The notes beneath the pieces are model-generated. The model saw only the letters and a program-made list of their open reading frames with translations, was not told the DNA's origin and ran no database searches. A DNA stretch of 64,000 nt. Origin: Mycobacterium syngnathidarum. GTDB taxonomy: Bacteria > Actinomycetota > Actinomycetes > Mycobacteriales > Mycobacteriaceae. The position numbers and the translations under genes were made by a program. Shown here in pieces: positions 8,634-17,944 of the stretch. The stretch covers positions 124,001 through 188,000 of the forward strand of contig NZ_MLCL01000001.1 of NCBI RefSeq assembly GCF_001942625.1, in the 5' to 3' direction. Positions within the stretch are counted from its first letter, which is position 1, and each line of letters starts with the position of its first letter.

Positions 8634-9434
8634 TCAGGCCCGCAGGTAGTCCAGTTGAGCTTGAACGCTCTTTTCGGCGGCATCCCAGAGTTTCTGGTCG
8701 ACGTCGGTATAGACATGCTCGACCACCTGCCGCGCCCCGGCGTCGTCCCCTAGTTCGGCCAGCGCCGCCCGCACCTGATCCAACCGCTCCTCGCGGTGGG
8801 CCAGATACATCGCGGTCACTGCGCGCAGATCGGGAAGGTCCGGTCCGTGCCCGGGAAGCACCACACGGGGGCCGAGGCCTTGCAGCCGGCGCAGCGATTC
8901 CAGATAGTCACGCAGGCTGCCGTCCTCGGTGTCGATGACGGTGGTACCGCGGCCCAGCACGGTGTCTGCGGTCAGTACCGCATCGTCGACCACGAACGAC
9001 AACGAATCGACGGTGTGCCCTGGAGTGGCCATCACCTTGATCCGTAAGCCGGCGGCATCGATCACCTCGCCGTCGGTCAACGGGCCGCCGAGGCCGCGCA
9101 GGAATCCGCTGCCGACCGACCGCACCACCGCGCCGGTGGCATCGACCAGCTTGTCGATTCCGCCGGTGTGGTCCTCGTGCTTGTGGCTGATCAAGACCAA
9201 CGCCACGGTGCCCAGGTCGGCGATGCGGGCGATGTGCGCCTCGTCATCGGGTCCGGGGTCCACGACGACGATCTCGTCGCTGTTCGGGGCGCGCAGGATC
9301 CAGGTGTTGGTGCCCTCGAGCGTCATCAGCCCCGGGTTGTCGCACAGGAGCACCGAGGCCGAAACCGTGTCGGTTTCGACGACGGGCCGCAGCAGCCCGT
9401 ACGCCGGGTGCTGCAGGCTCGCCCCAGAGGTCAC
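8634..9434 (-). CDS. Metallo-beta-lactamase-fold hydrolase (LACTB2-like)
   Basis: Protein of 266 aa with the metal-binding signature SHKHEDHTGG (HxHxDH), further ligands in ATPGHTVDS and LPGHGPD, and an N-terminal strand that includes NTWILRAP. The C-terminal helical part with HREERLDQVRAAL is typical of the LACTB2/Rv3677c group, whose members include endoribonuclease- and thioesterase-like enzymes. The substrate here is unknown. The ATG overlaps the stop of the RidA gene by 4 nt, so it is probably translated from the DUF4177-ridA-MBL transcript. Confidence 0.85.
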   Translation of the reverse strand: MTSGASLQHPAYGLLRPVVETDTVSASVLLCDNPGLMTLEGTNTWILRAPNSDEIVVVDPGPDDEAHIARIADLGTVALVLISHKHEDHTGGIDKLVDATGAVVRSVGSGFLRGLGGPLTDGEVIDAAGLRIKVMATPGHTVDSLSFVVDDAVLTADTVLGRGTTVIDTEDGSLRDYLESLRRLQGLGPRVVLPGHGPDLPDLRAVTAMYLAHREERLDQVRAALAELGDDAGARQVVEHVYTDVDQKLWDAAEKSVQAQLDYLRA

Positions 9435-9886
9435 GAAACCTCGACGATGATCTCGACTTCGACCGGCGCGTTGCGCGGCAGCTCCGACACGCCCACGGCC
9501 GAACGGGCGTGCGCACCCGCGTCACCGAAGATCTCACCGAACAATTCCGAGGCGCCGTTGATGACGCCGGGTTGCCCGCTGAATCCGGAGGCCGACGCCA
9601 CGAACCCGACCACCTTGACCACCCTGACCACGGAGTCGATGCCCACCAACGCGTGCACTGCGGCCAGCGCGTTGAGACCGCAGATCCGGGCGAGTTCCTT
9701 GCCCTGCTCCGGGCTGATCTCGGCGCCGACCTTGCCCGCGGCCTGCAACTCGCCGCCCTGGATCGGCAGTTGACCAGCGGTATAAACCAAGTTGCCGGTC
9801 CGGACCGCGGGCACGTAGGCCGCCAGCGGCGCGACCACGTCGGGCAATTCGATGCCGAGTTCGGTCAGCCGTGCGCCTACGGTCAT
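9431..9886 (-). CDS. RidA/YjgF family enamine-imine deaminase-like protein
   Basis: Protein of 151 aa with RidA fold features: YVPAVRTGNLVYTAGQLP near the N-terminus and LPRNAPVEVEIIVEV at the C-terminus, where the family usually has a substrate-contacting Arg (in ELPRNAPVE). It matches Rv3678c. Family members hydrolyse reactive enamine intermediates; this branch is longer and less studied. The ATG at 9886 forms an ATGA overlap with the stop of the 53-aa gene upstream, which excludes the longer open frame. Confidence 0.85.
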   Translation of the reverse strand: MTVGARLTELGIELPDVVAPLAAYVPAVRTGNLVYTAGQLPIQGGELQAAGKVGAEISPEQGKELARICGLNALAAVHALVGIDSVVRVVKVVGFVASASGFSGQPGVINGASELFGEIFGDAGAHARSAVGVSELPRNAPVEVEIIVEVS

Positions 9887-10044
9887 TTCGGCCGCTTCAG
9901 GTACGCGACGTGCTGCTCGCCGGTCGGCCCGGGAAGCACGGAGACCAGCTCCCAGCCGTCCTGTCCCCACTGGTCGAGAATCTGTTTGGTGGCGTGGGTC
10001 AACAACGGCACCGTGGCGTATTCCCACCGGGTTGGTTCACTCAT
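9883..10044 (-). CDS. 53-aa DUF4177-type protein coupled to ridA
   Basis: Short gene translated here by hand: it starts MSEPTRWEYATVPLL, contains QILDQWGQDGWELVSVLP and ends LKRPK. The WEY...LNxxGxxGWELV pattern is that of the DUF4177 family, and the position matches Rv3678A. Its stop overlaps the RidA start as ATGA. The function is unknown, but coupling suggests it is made stoichiometrically with RidA. The start at 10044 diverges from the ATPase gene at 10092, leaving 47 bp for both promoters. Confidence 0.85.
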   Translation of the reverse strand: MSEPTRWEYATVPLLTHATKQILDQWGQDGWELVSVLPGPTGEQHVAYLKRPK

Positions 10045-10079
10045 GGCCCGAGCCTATCGGTCGAACACTCAGGCTTGGT

Positions 10080-10085
10080 TAGCAT
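10080..10085 (+). promoter_or_regulatory. Candidate -10 box (TAGCAT) for leaderless mRNA
   Basis: TANNNT hexamer 6 nt before the GTG of the ArsA-like gene. No ribosome-binding site precedes that start, so the transcript may begin at or next to the start codon. Confidence 0.5.
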
Positions 10086-10091
10086 GCACTG

Positions 10092-11120
10092 GTGGCAACC
10101 ACTGAGAGCGGCGCCAAACACGTCGGCTGGCCGTCGCGGCTGACCAAAGCCCGGCTGCACTTCGTTTCCGGAAAGGGCGGCACCGGCAAGTCCACCGTCG
10201 CCGCAGCACTGGCCCTGGCCCTGGCCGCCGGGGGCCGCAAGGTGCTGCTGGTCGAAGTGGAGGAACGCCAGGGCATCGCCCAGCTGTTCGACGTGCCGCC
10301 ACTGCCGTACGAAGAAGTCAAGGTCGCCACCGCCGACGGTGGCGGTCAGGTCAACGCGCTCGCGATCGACATCGAGGCCGCGTTCCTGGAATACCTCGAC
10401 ATGTTCTACAACCTCGGCATCGCCGGTCGGGCCATGCGCCGCATCGGCGCCATCGAGTTCGCCACCACCATCGCACCCGGTCTGCGTGACGTGTTGCTCA
10501 CCGGCAAGATCAAAGAGATCGTGACCCGCGAGAAAAAGGACGCCAAGGGCAAGCGTGGTGTCTACGACGCCGTGGTGGTGGATTCTCCTCCCACGGGCCG
10601 TATTCCGCGTTTTCTGGATGTCACCAAGGCGGTCTCCGACCTGGCCAAGGGCGGGCCGGTGCACTCGCAGGCCGATGGCGTGGTCAAGCTGCTGCATTCC
10701 GAGCAGACCGCCATCCACCTGGTGACGCTGCTGGAAGCCCTGCCGATCCAGGAGACGCTGGAGGCGATCGACGAGCTCACCGAGATGGGGCTGCCGATCG
10801 GAAGCGTCATCGTCAACCGCAACATCCCGGCGTACCTGCCCGCCGAGGATCTGTCCAAGGCCGCCGAGGGCGACATCGACGCCGACACCGTCCGCGCGGG
10901 CCTGGCCAAGGTTGGAATCACGTTGACGGACAACGATTTCGCCGGTTTACTCACCGAGTCGATCCAGCACGCCACCCGAATCGCGGCCCGCGCCGAAAGC
11001 GCCGAACTGCTCGACGCCATCGACATCCCCCGCCTCGAGTTGCCGGCGTTGACCGACGGTGTCGATCTGGGCAGCCTGTATGAACTTGCCGAAGCACTCG
11101 AAGCGCAAGGGGTGCGTTAG
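10092..11120 (+). CDS. ArsA/Get3-like anion-transporting ATPase family protein
   Basis: Deviant Walker A P-loop ATPase of 342 aa: [15 protein letters not shown] near residue 27 and a DSPPTGR switch segment near residue 165. It corresponds to Rv3679. The M. tuberculosis Rv3679-Rv3680 pair has been described as a Get3/ArsA-related complex; no arsenic function is implied here and no ars genes are near. The start is GTG 10092, with a TANNNT box 6 nt upstream and no Shine-Dalgarno. The partner ATPase begins 31 bp downstream. Confidence 0.88.
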   Translation: MATTESGAKHVGWPSRLTKARLHFVSGKGGTGKSTVAAALALALAAGGRKVLLVEVEERQGIAQLFDVPPLPYEEVKVATADGGGQVNALAIDIEAAFLEYLDMFYNLGIAGRAMRRIGAIEFATTIAPGLRDVLLTGKIKEIVTREKKDAKGKRGVYDAVVVDSPPTGRIPRFLDVTKAVSDLAKGGPVHSQADGVVKLLHSEQTAIHLVTLLEALPIQETLEAIDELTEMGLPIGSVIVNRNIPAYLPAEDLSKAAEGDIDADTVRAGLAKVGITLTDNDFAGLLTESIQHATRIAARAESAELLDAIDIPRLELPALTDGVDLGSLYELAEALEAQGVR

Positions 11121-11151
11121 CGATGAGCGCTTGCGCGAAGAGGAGACAATC

Positions 11152-12282
11152 ATGAGCGCCAAACCGCCCGCCCTCGACATGGAAGCGATCCTGTCCGACA
11201 CCGCCAACCGCGTCGTAGTCTGCTGCGGCGCAGGCGGAGTCGGCAAGACCACCACCGCGGCTGCGATGGCACTGCGGGCCGCCGAATACGGCCGCACCGT
11301 CGTGGTGCTCACCATCGACCCGGCCAAACGACTGGCCCAGGCGCTGGGCATCAAAGATCTGGGCAACACCCCGCAGCGGGTTCCCTTGGCCCCCGAGGTC
11401 ACCGGTGAACTGCACGCGATGATGCTGGACATGCGCCGCACGTTCGACGAGATGGTGCTGCAGTACTCCGGGGAAGACCGCGCCGACGCCATCCTGGAGA
11501 ACCAGTTCTACCAAACAGTGGCCACCTCGTTGGCGGGCACGCAGGAGTACATGGCCATGGAGAAACTCGGCCAGCTGCTGGCCGAGGACAAGTGGGATCT
11601 GGTGGTGGTGGACACCCCGCCGTCGCGCAACGCCCTGGACTTCCTCGACGCGCCAAAGCGGTTGGGAAGCTTTATGGACAGCCGGCTGTGGCGGATGCTG
11701 CTGGCGCCGGGCCGCGGCATCGGACGGTTGGTCACCGGCGCCGTCGGGTTGGCGATGAAGGCCCTGTCCACCGTGTTGGGATCGCAAATGCTTTCCGACG
11801 CAGCAGGTTTCGTGCAGTCACTGGATGCCACCTTCGGCGGGTTCCGCGAGAAGGCCGACCGGACGTACGAATTGCTCAAGCGGCGCGGCACCCAGTTCGT
11901 GGTGGTCTCGGCGGCCGAGCCCGATGCCTTGCGTGAGGCTTCGTTCTTCGTCGACCGGCTGTCGAACGAGCACATGCCGCTGGCCGGGCTGATCCTGAAC
12001 CGCACCCATCCCACGCTGTGCGATCTGCACGCCGAGAAGGCCGAGGAGGCCGCCGATGAGCTGGCGGCCGAGGACCCGGATTCGCTGACCGCTGCGGTGC
12101 TGCGCGTCCATGCTGACCGGGCACAAACCGCCAAGCGCGAGGTACGGCTGCTGTCCCGATTCACGGGCGCCAACCCGCATGTGGCGATCGTCGGCGTGCC
12201 GTCGCTGCCGTTCGACGTATCCGACCTGGAAGCGTTGCGCGCGATCGCCGATCAGATCACCGGCGTCGGGGAGCCTGTCTAG
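11152..12282 (+). CDS. ArsA/Get3-like ATPase, partner of the upstream gene
   Basis: Protein of 376 aa with [17 protein letters not shown] (P-loop, about residue 24) and [18 protein letters not shown] as the switch region, plus a long central helical section. It matches Rv3680. The ATG at 11152 is preceded by GAGGAG (11139-11144), so the longer upstream frame is not needed. It sits directly after its paralogue and upstream of convergent whiB4, as in M. tuberculosis. The pair probably works as a heteromer; the cargo is unknown. Confidence 0.88.
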   Translation: MSAKPPALDMEAILSDTANRVVVCCGAGGVGKTTTAAAMALRAAEYGRTVVVLTIDPAKRLAQALGIKDLGNTPQRVPLAPEVTGELHAMMLDMRRTFDEMVLQYSGEDRADAILENQFYQTVATSLAGTQEYMAMEKLGQLLAEDKWDLVVVDTPPSRNALDFLDAPKRLGSFMDSRLWRMLLAPGRGIGRLVTGAVGLAMKALSTVLGSQMLSDAAGFVQSLDATFGGFREKADRTYELLKRRGTQFVVVSAAEPDALREASFFVDRLSNEHMPLAGLILNRTHPTLCDLHAEKAEEAADELAAEDPDSLTAAVLRVHADRAQTAKREVRLLSRFTGANPHVAIVGVPSLPFDVSDLEALRAIADQITGVGEPV

Positions 12283-12306
12283 CCAGGCCGGATGATGAGC
12301 GCAGGC

Positions 12307-12690
12307 TCAGACGGCGCTGCGATGGTGCTTGCGCTGGGCGGCGAAGAACTCAGCCCAGGAGATGACTTCCGGATGCTGCTTGAGCAGCGCACGACGCTGA
12401 CGTTCGGTCATTCCGCCCCACACCCCGAACTCCACGCGATTGTCGAGAGCGTCGGCGCCGCATTCGAGGATCACCGGGCAGTGCCTGCAGATCACGGCGG
12501 CCTTGCGTTGCGCAGCGCCGCGGACGAACAGCTCGTCCGGATCCGTCTGACGGCATCGCGCCTGGGAAACCCAGGCGATCCGGGCTTCGCCCTCGCCTCG
12601 GTGGACCAAGTTGGTGGCTGGGGCGGAAGCGTTCATCTTGTCTGCGACAGTTCGTGTACCTGACACCAGCGATCCCTTCGTTCCAGCCAT
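12307..12690 (-). CDS. whiB4: WhiB4 iron-sulfur transcription regulator
   Basis: WhiB-family protein of 127 aa with cluster ligands Cys46, Cys68, Cys71 and Cys77 (C-x21-C-x2-C-x5-C), the GVWGG turn at about residue 89 and a basic C-terminal tail (QRRALLKQ, RKHHRS). In M. tuberculosis, WhiB4 (Rv3681c) responds to redox state and regulates antioxidant genes. The genomic position between the ArsA-like pair and ponA2 supports the assignment. The ATG at 12690 has GGGGAG just upstream. The 273-bp gap to ponA2 carries divergent promoters. Confidence 0.93.
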   Translation of the reverse strand: MAGTKGSLVSGTRTVADKMNASAPATNLVHRGEGEARIAWVSQARCRQTDPDELFVRGAAQRKAAVICRHCPVILECGADALDNRVEFGVWGGMTERQRRALLKQHPEVISWAEFFAAQRKHHRSAV

Positions 12691-12951
12691 CTCCCCAGAT
12701 GGCGGGCGTTGAAACCTTCCGGTGTAGAACGCCGTTGCGATCTACGCCACATTGCGCCAGCGGGTGTTACCTGGATCGCACTGTGTGTCCAAGCTAGGTG
12801 GTCAGAGGGTATTAACGCAACAGTTTGCGATCCACTTTTTTGGGACGGCCGTGCCGTCTGGCCGTCTTATTGACGCAATGCGGTATTTCTGCAGGCAAGC
12901 GGGTTGTGCCGGTGAGCCCCGCTCGCAGGAAGCGGGCAAGAACGAGATAGC

Positions 12952-12957
12952 TACTCT
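12952..12957 (+). promoter_or_regulatory. Candidate -10 box (TACTCT) for leaderless ponA2 mRNA
   Basis: TANNNT box separated by 6 nt (GTACCC) from the ponA2 ATG; there is no purine-rich ribosome site in between. Confidence 0.5.
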
Positions 12958-12963
12958 GTACCC

Positions 12964-15414
12964 ATGCCGGAGCAGCCGACTCGACCGCCCGCGCAGCCAC
13001 CCCAAGCGGTCACCATCATCAAACTCGCCTGGTGCTGCCTGCTGGCCAGCGTGTTGGTGGCCACCTTCATGTTCCCGGTCGTGGGTGGATTCGGGTTGAT
13101 GTCCAACCGGGCCTCCGACGTGGTGGCCAACGGCTCGGCCGCCCTGGTGGAGGGCGAGGTTCCACAGGTCTCGACCATGGTCGACGCCAAGGGCAACACC
13201 ATCGCCTGGCTGTATTCGCAGCGCCGCTTCGAGGTGCCCAGCGATCAGATCGCCAACACCATGAAGCTCGCTCTCGTCTCGATCGAGGACAAGCGGTTCG
13301 CCGAACACAACGGCGTGGACTGGCAGGGCACCCTCACCGGGTTGACCGGCTACATGCGCGGCGACACGGACACCCGCGGCGGTTCGACGATCGAGCAGCA
13401 GTATGTGAAGAACTACCAGCTGCTGGTGGTCGCACAGACCGATGCCGAGCGCCGCGCCGCGATCGAGACCACACCGGCCCGCAAGCTGCGTGAGATCCGG
13501 ATGGCGCTCACGCTGGACAAGACATTCACCAAGCCTGAGATCCTGACCCGTTATCTGAACCTGGTGTCGTTCGGCAACGGCGCGTTCGGCGTTCAGGACG
13601 CCGCCCAGACATATTTCGGCATCAACGCCTCGGAGCTGAACTGGCAGCAGTCCGCCCTTCTGGCCGGCATGGTGCAGTCGACCAGCGCGCTCAATCCCTA
13701 CACCAACCCCGACGGTGCGCTGGCGCGGCGGAACCTGGTGCTGGACACCATGATCGACAACATCCCGCAGGAGGCCGAGGCGCTGCGGGCCGCCAAACAA
13801 CAGCCGCTGGGCGTCCTGCCGCAGCCCAACGAGCTGCCCCGAGGCTGCATCGCCGCCGGCGACCGGGCGTTCTTCTGCGATTACGCGCTGGAGTACCTGG
13901 CCCGCGCTGGACTGTCCAAGGATCAAGTGGCCAAGGGCGGTTATCTGATCAAGACCACACTGGATCCGGACGTGCAGGGCTCGGTGAAGTCGGCGATCGA
14001 CAGCATCGCCCGTCCGGACGCACCCGGGATCGCCAGTGTGATGAGCGTGATCAAACCAGGTAAGGAATCTCATCCTGTCCTGGCCATGGGCAGCAACCGC
14101 ACCTACGGCCTGAACACCGACGCCGGTGAAACCATGCAGCCGCAGCCGTTCTCCCTCGTCGGTGACGGCGCCGGGTCGATCTTCAAGATCTTCACCACGG
14201 CCGCGGCCATGGACATGGGCATGGGCATCAACACCCAGCTGCCGGTGCCTGGGTTCTTCCAGGCCAAGGGGCTGGGCAGCAGCGACACCCCGGGATGCCC
14301 GAAGGAGACCTGGTGTGTGAAGAACGCCGGTGGCTACCGGGGGTCGATGAGCGTGACCGACGCGTTGGCCACCTCGCCCAATACCGCGTTCGCCAAGCTG
14401 ATTTCGCAGATCGGTGTGCAGCGGTCGGTGGACATGGCGGTCAAGCTGGGGCTGCGGTCCTACGCGTTGCCCGGCACCGCCCGCGACTATGACCCGGACA
14501 GCAACGAGAGCCTGGCCGACTTCATCAAGCGCCAGAACATCGGCTCCTTCACCCTGGGCCCCATCGAGGTCAACGCGCTGGAGTTGTCGAATGTGGCGGC
14601 CACGCTGGCCTCGGGCGGCACCTGGTGCCCACCCAACCCGATCGCACAGGTACTCGACCGGAACGGCAACGAGGTGTCGGTGACCACCGAGACCTGCGAT
14701 CAGGCAGTGCCCGAAGGCCTGGCCAACACCCTGGCCAATGCGATGAGCAAGGACGACCAGGCCGGCGGTACCGCCTCCGGATCGGCCGGTTCGGTGGGCT
14801 GGGATCTGCCGATGTCGGGTAAGACCGGCACCACCGAGGCGCACCGTTCGTCGGGTTTCCTGGGCTTCACCAACCAGTACGCCGCGGCCAACTACATCTA
14901 TGACGATTCGAGCAGCCCCGGTGAGCTGTGCTCGTTCCCCCTGCGCCAATGCGGAGACGGCGACCTGTTCGGCGGCAACGAACCGGCGCGCACCTGGTTC
15001 ACCGCGCTGAAGCCGATCGCCAACAACTTCGGTCCGGTCGTGTTGCCCCCGACCGATCCGCGTTACGTCGACGGCGGCCCCGGCTCGGTGGTGCCGACTG
15101 TCAACGGACTCGATGAGCAAGCCGCGCGCCTGCGACTCAAGGAGTCCGGATTCCAGGTGGCCGACGGCGCCGCCTCGGTCAACAGCAGCTCGCGTGCCGG
15201 CACCGTGGTAGGCACCACGCCCAGCGGCCAGACGATTCCGGGCTCGATCATCACGATCCAGGTGAGCAACGGGATCCCGCCGGCCCCGCCGCCGCCCCCC
15301 GTCGCGTTCCCGATGCCGGGTGGGCCACCGCCCGAGATCGGCCAGACTGTGGTCGAGATCCCGGGCCTCCCGCCGATCACCGTCCCGGTGCTCGGGCCTC
15401 CACCACCCCCGTGA
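12964..15414 (+). CDS. ponA2: Class A penicillin-binding protein PonA2
   Basis: Bifunctional peptidoglycan synthase of 816 aa. Order of parts: short cytoplasmic N-terminus, one membrane helix (residues ~19-45), glycosyltransferase domain with catalytic Glu in SIEDKRFAEHNGVD (about residue 107) and GGSTIEQQYVKNY, transpeptidase domain with SIFK (Ser about 405), SPN and KTGT (about 620), one PASTA domain (VPTVNGLDEQAARLRL to about residue 765), and a Pro-rich tail. The match to Rv3682 is strong in motifs and neighbours. In mycobacteria PonA2 supports survival under acid, heat and dormancy stress. Confidence 0.96.
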   Translation: MPEQPTRPPAQPPQAVTIIKLAWCCLLASVLVATFMFPVVGGFGLMSNRASDVVANGSAALVEGEVPQVSTMVDAKGNTIAWLYSQRRFEVPSDQIANTMKLALVSIEDKRFAEHNGVDWQGTLTGLTGYMRGDTDTRGGSTIEQQYVKNYQLLVVAQTDAERRAAIETTPARKLREIRMALTLDKTFTKPEILTRYLNLVSFGNGAFGVQDAAQTYFGINASELNWQQSALLAGMVQSTSALNPYTNPDGALARRNLVLDTMIDNIPQEAEALRAAKQQPLGVLPQPNELPRGCIAAGDRAFFCDYALEYLARAGLSKDQVAKGGYLIKTTLDPDVQGSVKSAIDSIARPDAPGIASVMSVIKPGKESHPVLAMGSNRTYGLNTDAGETMQPQPFSLVGDGAGSIFKIFTTAAAMDMGMGINTQLPVPGFFQAKGLGSSDTPGCPKETWCVKNAGGYRGSMSVTDALATSPNTAFAKLISQIGVQRSVDMAVKLGLRSYALPGTARDYDPDSNESLADFIKRQNIGSFTLGPIEVNALELSNVAATLASGGTWCPPNPIAQVLDRNGNEVSVTTETCDQAVPEGLANTLANAMSKDDQAGGTASGSAGSVGWDLPMSGKTGTTEAHRSSGFLGFTNQYAAANYIYDDSSSPGELCSFPLRQCGDGDLFGGNEPARTWFTALKPIANNFGPVVLPPTDPRYVDGGPGSVVPTVNGLDEQAARLRLKESGFQVADGAASVNSSSRAGTVVGTTPSGQTIPGSIITIQVSNGIPPAPPPPPVAFPMPGGPPPEIGQTVVEIPGLPPITVPVLGPPPPP

Positions 15415-15428
15415 GAACCGGTTCGCAG

Positions 15429-15434
15429 TAGGCT
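15429..15434 (+). promoter_or_regulatory. Candidate -10 box (TAGGCT)
   Basis: TANNNT box 7 nt before the ATG of the metallophosphoesterase gene, giving it its own possible leaderless start although ponA2 ends only 27 bp upstream. Confidence 0.4.
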
Positions 15435-15441
15435 TGCCTGC

Positions 15442-16386
15442 ATGTCAGTGAACAAGGCAGCTGCCGTCACCGCCGGTTCGTTGGTTGCCGGGATCGGCTA
15501 CGCGTCCCTGATCGAGCGCAATGCGTTCGTGCTGCGGGAGGCGACGATGCCGGTGCTCGCCCCGGGTTCCTCACCCCTGCGGGTGCTGCACCTGTCCGAT
15601 CTGCACATGCGCCCCAACCAGCGCCGCAAGCAGGCCTGGCTACGGGATCTGGCACGCCTCGAGCCAGATCTGGTGGTCAACACCGGCGACAATCTGGCTC
15701 ATCCGAAGGCCGTGCCCGCCGTCGTGCAGTCCCTGAGTGACCTGCTCTCGGCACCCGGCCTGTTCGTGTTCGGCAGCAACGACTATTTCGCGCCGCGGCT
15801 GAAGAACCCGCTGAACTACATCACCAACCCGCAGCACCGGACACACGGTGAGCCGCTGCCCTGGCAGGACCTGCGCGCGGCATTCACCGAGCGCGGCTGG
15901 CTGGACATGACCCACATCCGTCGCGACGTCGAGGTGGCCGGGCTTCACATCGCCGTGGCCGGCGTCGACGATCCGCATCTCAAGCGCGATCGCTACGACA
16001 CTGTCGCCGGGCGGGCCAACGGCGCGGCGAATCTGACGCTGGGACTCACCCACTCCCCCGAACCCCGGGTGCTGGACCGTTTCGCCGCCGACGGCTATCA
16101 GCTGGTGTTGGCCGGGCACACCCACGGCGGGCAGTTGTGCCTGCCGTTCTACGGGGCCATCGTGACCAACTGCGAGCTGGACCGGTCCCGCGCCAAGGGC
16201 GCCTCGAAGTGGGGTTCGCACATGCAGCTGCATGTGTCGGCCGGTATCGGCACGTCGCCGTTCGCGCCCGTGCGGTTCTGCTGCCGCCCGGAAGCCACCC
16301 TGCTCACGCTCGTCGCGGCACCGACCGGTGGCGGGCACGTCGGGACGAGGGCCGGACAATCCAGCCCGGCCGTCTCGGCCCGGTGA
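15442..16386 (+). CDS. Membrane-associated metallophosphoesterase
   Basis: Calcineurin-like phosphoesterase of 314 aa. Dimetal motifs are in order: LHLSDLHM (D-x-H), NTGDN (GD), GSNDYF (GN-type, here GSND) and AGHTHGGQL (GHxH). The N-terminal [21 protein letters not shown] is a signal or anchor segment. It corresponds to Rv3683 and the YkuE-like group, whose physiological substrate is not settled. The stop overlaps the GTG of the cysteine-metabolism gene as GTGA, so the two are translationally coupled. Confidence 0.88.
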   Translation: MSVNKAAAVTAGSLVAGIGYASLIERNAFVLREATMPVLAPGSSPLRVLHLSDLHMRPNQRRKQAWLRDLARLEPDLVVNTGDNLAHPKAVPAVVQSLSDLLSAPGLFVFGSNDYFAPRLKNPLNYITNPQHRTHGEPLPWQDLRAAFTERGWLDMTHIRRDVEVAGLHIAVAGVDDPHLKRDRYDTVAGRANGAANLTLGLTHSPEPRVLDRFAADGYQLVLAGHTHGGQLCLPFYGAIVTNCELDRSRAKGASKWGSHMQLHVSAGIGTSPFAPVRFCCRPEATLLTLVAAPTGGGHVGTRAGQSSPAVSAR

Positions 16387-17498
16387 GCCGGCCGGCCAGT
16401 ACTGCCGGCACTGCCGCGCATCCCCGGCCGCGCCGGTGGGTCGACAATGCGGTGCGGCTGATCGAGGCCGATTCCAAACGCAGCGCCGACACGCATTTGT
16501 TGCGCTATCCGCTGCCGACGGCCTGGTGCAGCGACATCGACGTGCAGCTGTATCTCAAAGACGAGTCCACCCACATCACCGGCAGCCTCAAACACCGGCT
16601 GGCCCGTTCGCTGTTCCTGTACGGCTTGTGCAACGGCTGGATCGGTGAGGGCACCACGATCATCGAGGCGTCGTCGGGCTCGACAGCGGTGTCCGAGGCC
16701 TACTTCGCGGCGCTGCTGGGTCTGCCGTTCATCGCGGTGATGCCGGCCTCGACCAGCGGTTCGAAGATCGCGCTGATCGAAGCCCAGGGTGGCCGTTGCC
16801 ATTTCGTCGCCGAGTCGTCGCAGGTGTACGCCGAGGCGCACCGGTTGGCCGAGGAGACCGGCGGGCACTATCTGGACCAGTTCACCAACGCCGAGCGGGC
16901 CACCGACTGGCGTGGCAACAACAACATCGCCGAGTCGATCTATGAACAGATGCGACTGGAACCGCATCCGGTGCCGGAGTGGATCGTGGTGGGGGCGGGC
17001 ACCGGGGGTACCAGCGCGACGATCGGCCGCTACATCCGCTACCGCAGGCATGCCACTCAGCTGTGCGTCGTCGACCCGGAGAATTCGGCGTTCTTCCCGG
17101 GCTACGAGCAGGGTCGCGATGACGTCGTCACCGCCGCGTCCTCACGTATCGAGGGCATCGGCAGGCCGCGGGTGGAGCCGTCGTTCCTGCCCGGTGTGGT
17201 CGATCGCATGATCGCCGTGCCCGACTGCGGGTCGGTGGCCGCCGCCCATCACGCGAGCCGGGTGCTGGGCCGTCGGGTCGGGCCGTCGACCGGAACCAAT
17301 CTGTGGGGCGCGTTCCAGTTACTGGCCGAGATGATCGCGCACGGCCGCAGCGGGTCGGTGGTGACCCTGCTGGCCGACAGCGGTGACCGCTACGCAGACA
17401 CCTACTTCGATACCGACTGGCTCAACGCCCAGGGGCTGGACACCTCGGCATCCGCGGAGGTGCTCTCGGAGTTCGAGTGCTCGGGCAGCTGGTCCTGA
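16383..17498 (+). CDS. cds1: PLP-dependent cysteine desulfhydrase/cysteine synthase-like enzyme
   Basis: Fold-type II PLP enzyme of 371 aa. The Schiff-base Lys is in [13 protein letters not shown], the substrate loop is ASSGSTAVS and the phosphate-binding glycines are in [14 protein letters not shown]. It matches Rv3684, characterised in M. tuberculosis as Cds1, which breaks L-cysteine into H2S, pyruvate and ammonia; the symbol is given on synteny and family features. The GTG at 16383 overlaps the phosphoesterase stop. The last 97 bp overlap a candidate small antisense gene. Confidence 0.85.
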   Translation: MSRPASTAGTAAHPRPRRWVDNAVRLIEADSKRSADTHLLRYPLPTAWCSDIDVQLYLKDESTHITGSLKHRLARSLFLYGLCNGWIGEGTTIIEASSGSTAVSEAYFAALLGLPFIAVMPASTSGSKIALIEAQGGRCHFVAESSQVYAEAHRLAEETGGHYLDQFTNAERATDWRGNNNIAESIYEQMRLEPHPVPEWIVVGAGTGGTSATIGRYIRYRRHATQLCVVDPENSAFFPGYEQGRDDVVTAASSRIEGIGRPRVEPSFLPGVVDRMIAVPDCGSVAAAHHASRVLGRRVGPSTGTNLWGAFQLLAEMIAHGRSGSVVTLLADSGDRYADTYFDTDWLNAQGLDTSASAEVLSEFECSGSWS

Positions 17499-17590
17499 TC
17501 CGCTTCGGCATCTGTCTCGGCCGTCAGGAACAGCCACAACGCCGCGAGGGCGAAGAAGCCCAAGTAGACGGAGGCGCCCAGTACGGTCAT
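17402..17590 (-). CDS. Possible 62-aa single-pass membrane protein
   Basis: ATG-initiated frame encoding one strong hydrophobic helix ([15 protein letters not shown]) followed by an acidic tail rich in Glu, Asp and Ser. It overlaps the 3' end of the cds1-like gene on the opposite strand by 97 bp. The transmembrane-plus-acidic-tail layout is protein-like, but there is no good ribosome-binding site and I do not recognise a family. It remains a candidate. Confidence 0.4.
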   Translation of the reverse strand: MTVLGASVYLGFFALAALWLFLTAETDAEADQDQLPEHSNSESTSADAEVSSPWALSQSVSK

Positions 17591-17599
17591 GCGTCGTAT

Positions 17600-17640
17600 A
17601 ACGCCACCGACGCACCGATTGCTTCCCGCGGTGGCGTTTT
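17600..17640 (+). terminator. Hairpin terminator after cds1-like gene
   Basis: Arms AACGCCACC (17600-17608) and GGTGGCGTT (17630-17638), 9-bp perfect stem, continuing into TTTTC. Confidence 0.6.
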
Positions 17641-17801
17641 CGGCGCGCCAAACCAGTGCGCCGTTTTGCACACCTGGGCTGTGGTTCGCGACTGCGCACG
17701 ACCCTGCGGTAGAAAGCGGTACAGGTCTAAGCCGCCGCTGGCGCAGAGGTGGCCGTTTGGCTTTCGAGGTACCCGGTGCGATAGGCTGTCGAAGCTTCAC
17801 G

Positions 17802-17875
<74 letters not shown>

Positions 17876-17884
17876 CAGTGCAAG

Positions 17885-17920
17885 CAAGGCCCAGACCAGA
17901 GAAATCCGGTTTGGGCCTTG
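17885..17920 (+). terminator. Intrinsic terminator after tRNA-Pro
   Basis: Stem CAAGGCCCAGACC/GGTTTGGGCCTTG (13 bp including one G-U pair) with a 10-nt loop, followed by TCTCTTAT. Confidence 0.75.
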
Positions 17921-17944
17921 TCTCTTATCGGGGTAGCCCCGCCG

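Noticed and set aside
12802..15120. 772-codon open frame antisense to ponA2
   Set aside because: GC-rich codon use keeps the opposite frame open. The translation has no recognisable domain, and PonA2 motifs on the other strand are complete.
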